Of a DNA stretch of 7,814 nucleotides, positions 6,669 through 7,814 are shown piece by piece. The stretch covers positions 1-7,814 of the forward strand of contig JAZQQM010000026.1 of the NCBI GenBank assembly GCA_045629045.1, given 5' to 3'. The translations under genes were made by a program, and so were the position numbers. A model generated the notes under the pieces. That model had not been told where the DNA came from. It ran no database searches and saw nothing but the letters and a program-made list of their open reading frames with translations. Positions within the stretch are counted from its first letter, which is position 1; each line of letters begins with the position of its first letter. Origin of the DNA: JAILLW01 sp045629045 (lineage in GTDB: Bacteria; Bacillota; Clostridia; Lachnospirales; Lachnospiraceae).

Positions 6669-6731
6669 AGAGAAAGCGGTATGGACTTTCTCTTACAAAG
6701 AGGATCTGTAAGTTTACAGGTCTTCTTTTTT
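6669..6731 (+). terminator. Overlapping hairpins ending in a terminator, in the transposase leader
   Basis: A strong 14-bp hairpin pairs AAAGAGGATCTGTA (6697-6710) with TACAGGTCTTCTTT (6715-6728), with two wobbles and an AGTT loop, and runs into T6 (6726-6731): a good intrinsic terminator. An upstream hairpin pairs AGAGAAAG (6669-6676) with CTTTCTCT (6686-6693). A third pairing, CTCTT (6690-6694) with AAGAG (6698-6702), would compete with both. It lies about 40 bases before the transposase start. It may shield the element from outside transcription or act as an attenuator; the sequence alone does not decide. Confidence 0.7.
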
Positions 6732-6773
6732 ATATGTTAATATATCAAGGCTAGCGGCATGAAAGGAGCCACT

Positions 6774-7814
6774 ATGTCTAAATATTTAACTTTTGATGAA
6801 AGACTTGAGATTCAGAAAGGTCTGAAATATCAGATGCCTTTTGGTGAAATCGCAAAATCTATTGGTAAAGATAGAACTACCATTGCAAAAGAGATTAAGC
6901 GGTATTCCTATGAACAAAAACTGGTTATTCCAGCTATCCTTACAATGCCTGCAAACACAGAAAAACTTGTGATAGGAAAAATGTATGTCCATTAGGCTGT
7001 ACTAAAACTTCAAAGTACAAATGCAGCATTTGTCAGCTTTGTAATGATGTGTGCGATGACTTCGAAGAAGAGGTTTGTTCTGCTAGATTCAAACCACCGT
7101 ATGTTTGTAACGGCTGTGAGCAGTACGGCAAATGTACTCTTAAAAAGCTTATTTATGACGCAGAGGATGCACATCTTCTATGTCAATCACAATTGTCTGA
7201 AGGCAGGACAGGTATTATGTGCAATGAGTTTGACTTGGCAAGAATCAATGCATTAATTACACCATTGATTAAAAATGGTCAGTCTATCCATCAAATATAT
7301 GAAAGCAATCGAGATGTACTTATGTGCAGTGAAAAAACACTTTATAACTATATCGATGTATGCCTGTTTGATGTGAGAAATATCGACCTGCCACGTAAGG
7401 TTAAATACCGTCCTCGATATAAAAAGCCTGAATTCAAAGTGGATAGAGCCTGCCGTAATGGTAGAACCTATAAGGACTTTCAACTATTTATGGAAGCACA
7501 TCCAGAGTATCCTGTAGTTCAAATGGATACCGTGTGTGGTACTCAAGGCGGGAAGGTTCTTTTAACCATACACTTTGTTGATACAAGTCTTATGCTTGCT
7601 TTTATACGTGATGCCAACACATCAAGGTCTGTTACAGAGATATTTGATGCCATTCATAGAATCCTCGGAAAAGAACTATTTAGAAAGCTATTCCCGGTGA
7701 TTCTGACAGACAATGGTAGCGAATTCTCGAACCCAAAGGCTATAGAGTTTGGTCCTGATGGAAAAGACTATCGCCGTACCTATGTGTTTTACTGTGACCC
7801 AAGCTCGCCTTATC
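6774..7814 (+). pseudogene. IS30-family transposase, frameshifted and 3'-truncated by the window
   Basis: The start is the ATG at 6774, five bases after AAGGAG (6763-6768), rather than the ATG at 6759, which overlaps that site. The first 49 codons give the N-terminal helix-turn-helix of IS30 transposases (YLTFDERLEIQKG, then IAKSIGKDRTTIAKEIKR). This frame then goes wrong and stops at 6993-6995. The family sequence continues in the -1 frame from about 6920: TGYSSYP, a Cys-rich zinc-binding-like stretch (CKHRKTCDRKNVC, CSICQLCNDVC), and the DDE integrase core with Asp in VQMDTVCG (codon 7526-7528) and Asp in ILTDNGSEF (codon 7709-7711). The final Glu and about the last quarter lie beyond base 7814. 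From 6914 on, the -1 frame has no stop, so a single-base lesion near the A run at 6916-6920 accounts for everything. This could be a recent inactivating deletion, a sequencing error, or -1 ribosomal slippage. Confidence 0.88.
6774..7814 (+). mobile_element. IS30-family insertion sequence, right part outside the window
   Basis: Identified from its transposase. The interval given is the minimum certain extent. The left end must lie somewhere between the lipoprotein promoter (about 6591) and 6774, but the terminal inverted repeat cannot be located without the right end, and no target duplication can be checked. The intact lipoprotein promoter shows the insertion did not break that gene. Confidence 0.8.

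Noticed and set aside
6759..6773. ATG at 6759 as the transposase start
   Set aside because: It overlaps the AAGGAG site at 6763-6768 that serves the ATG at 6774, and the residues it adds do not match the N terminus of the family.
7044..7256. Separate 70-codon gene within the IS30 region
   Set aside because: It is in another frame over the Cys-rich and linker part of the transposase, which explains the DNA better.

Overview
The window looks like chromosomal DNA from an anaerobic, low-to-moderate-GC Firmicute, most likely a butyrate-forming member of the Lachnospiraceae (Butyrivibrio/Roseburia-like). This is inferred from three things: a clostridial-type etfB-etfA pair, strong AGGAGG-type ribosome binding sites, and the kinds of protein present (a LytTR protein paired with a LiaF-like membrane protein, and a surface protein with CxxC repeats). 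No rRNA or tRNA gene is present, so the genus cannot be fixed.

Layout. (1) Bases 1-1825 hold the end of a metabolic operon: etfB, missing only its first few codons, then etfA one base after the etfB stop, closed by a strong intrinsic terminator at 1856-1886. (2) Bases 2027-3242 hold a two-gene regulatory/membrane unit: a stand-alone LytTR DNA-binding protein starting at GTG, and a four-helix membrane protein with a LiaF-like C-terminal domain. (3) Bases 3366-5387 hold one large secreted, membrane-anchored surface protein. It has a signal peptide, an Asn/Gly-rich beta-solenoid-like repeat region, a CxxC-rich region, a low-complexity stalk and a C-terminal anchor. (4) Bases 5471-6481 hold, on the minus strand, a lipoprotein of unknown function. 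It converges on the surface-protein gene across a shared bidirectional terminator (5396-5441). (5) From about 6600 to the right edge lies an IS30-family insertion sequence, cut off by the window. Its transposase reading frame is broken by a -1 shift in a short A run near 6916-6920.

How the parts relate. EtfA and EtfB form the FAD-containing heterodimer that, in related anaerobes, works with butyryl-CoA dehydrogenase; the partner genes would lie upstream of the window. The LytTR/LiaF-like pair is probably an autoregulated envelope-stress or envelope-homeostasis unit. The surface protein and the lipoprotein are both exported and sit at the cell envelope, but nothing in the sequence ties them functionally to each other or to the LytTR pair.

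I see no CRISPR array, tRNA, phage gene or recognisable defence system. The less ordinary items are the stacked-repeat surface protein with an aligned Cys position, the repeat-rich control region in front of the lipoprotein gene, the competing hairpins with a terminator in front of the transposase, and the frameshifted transposase itself.
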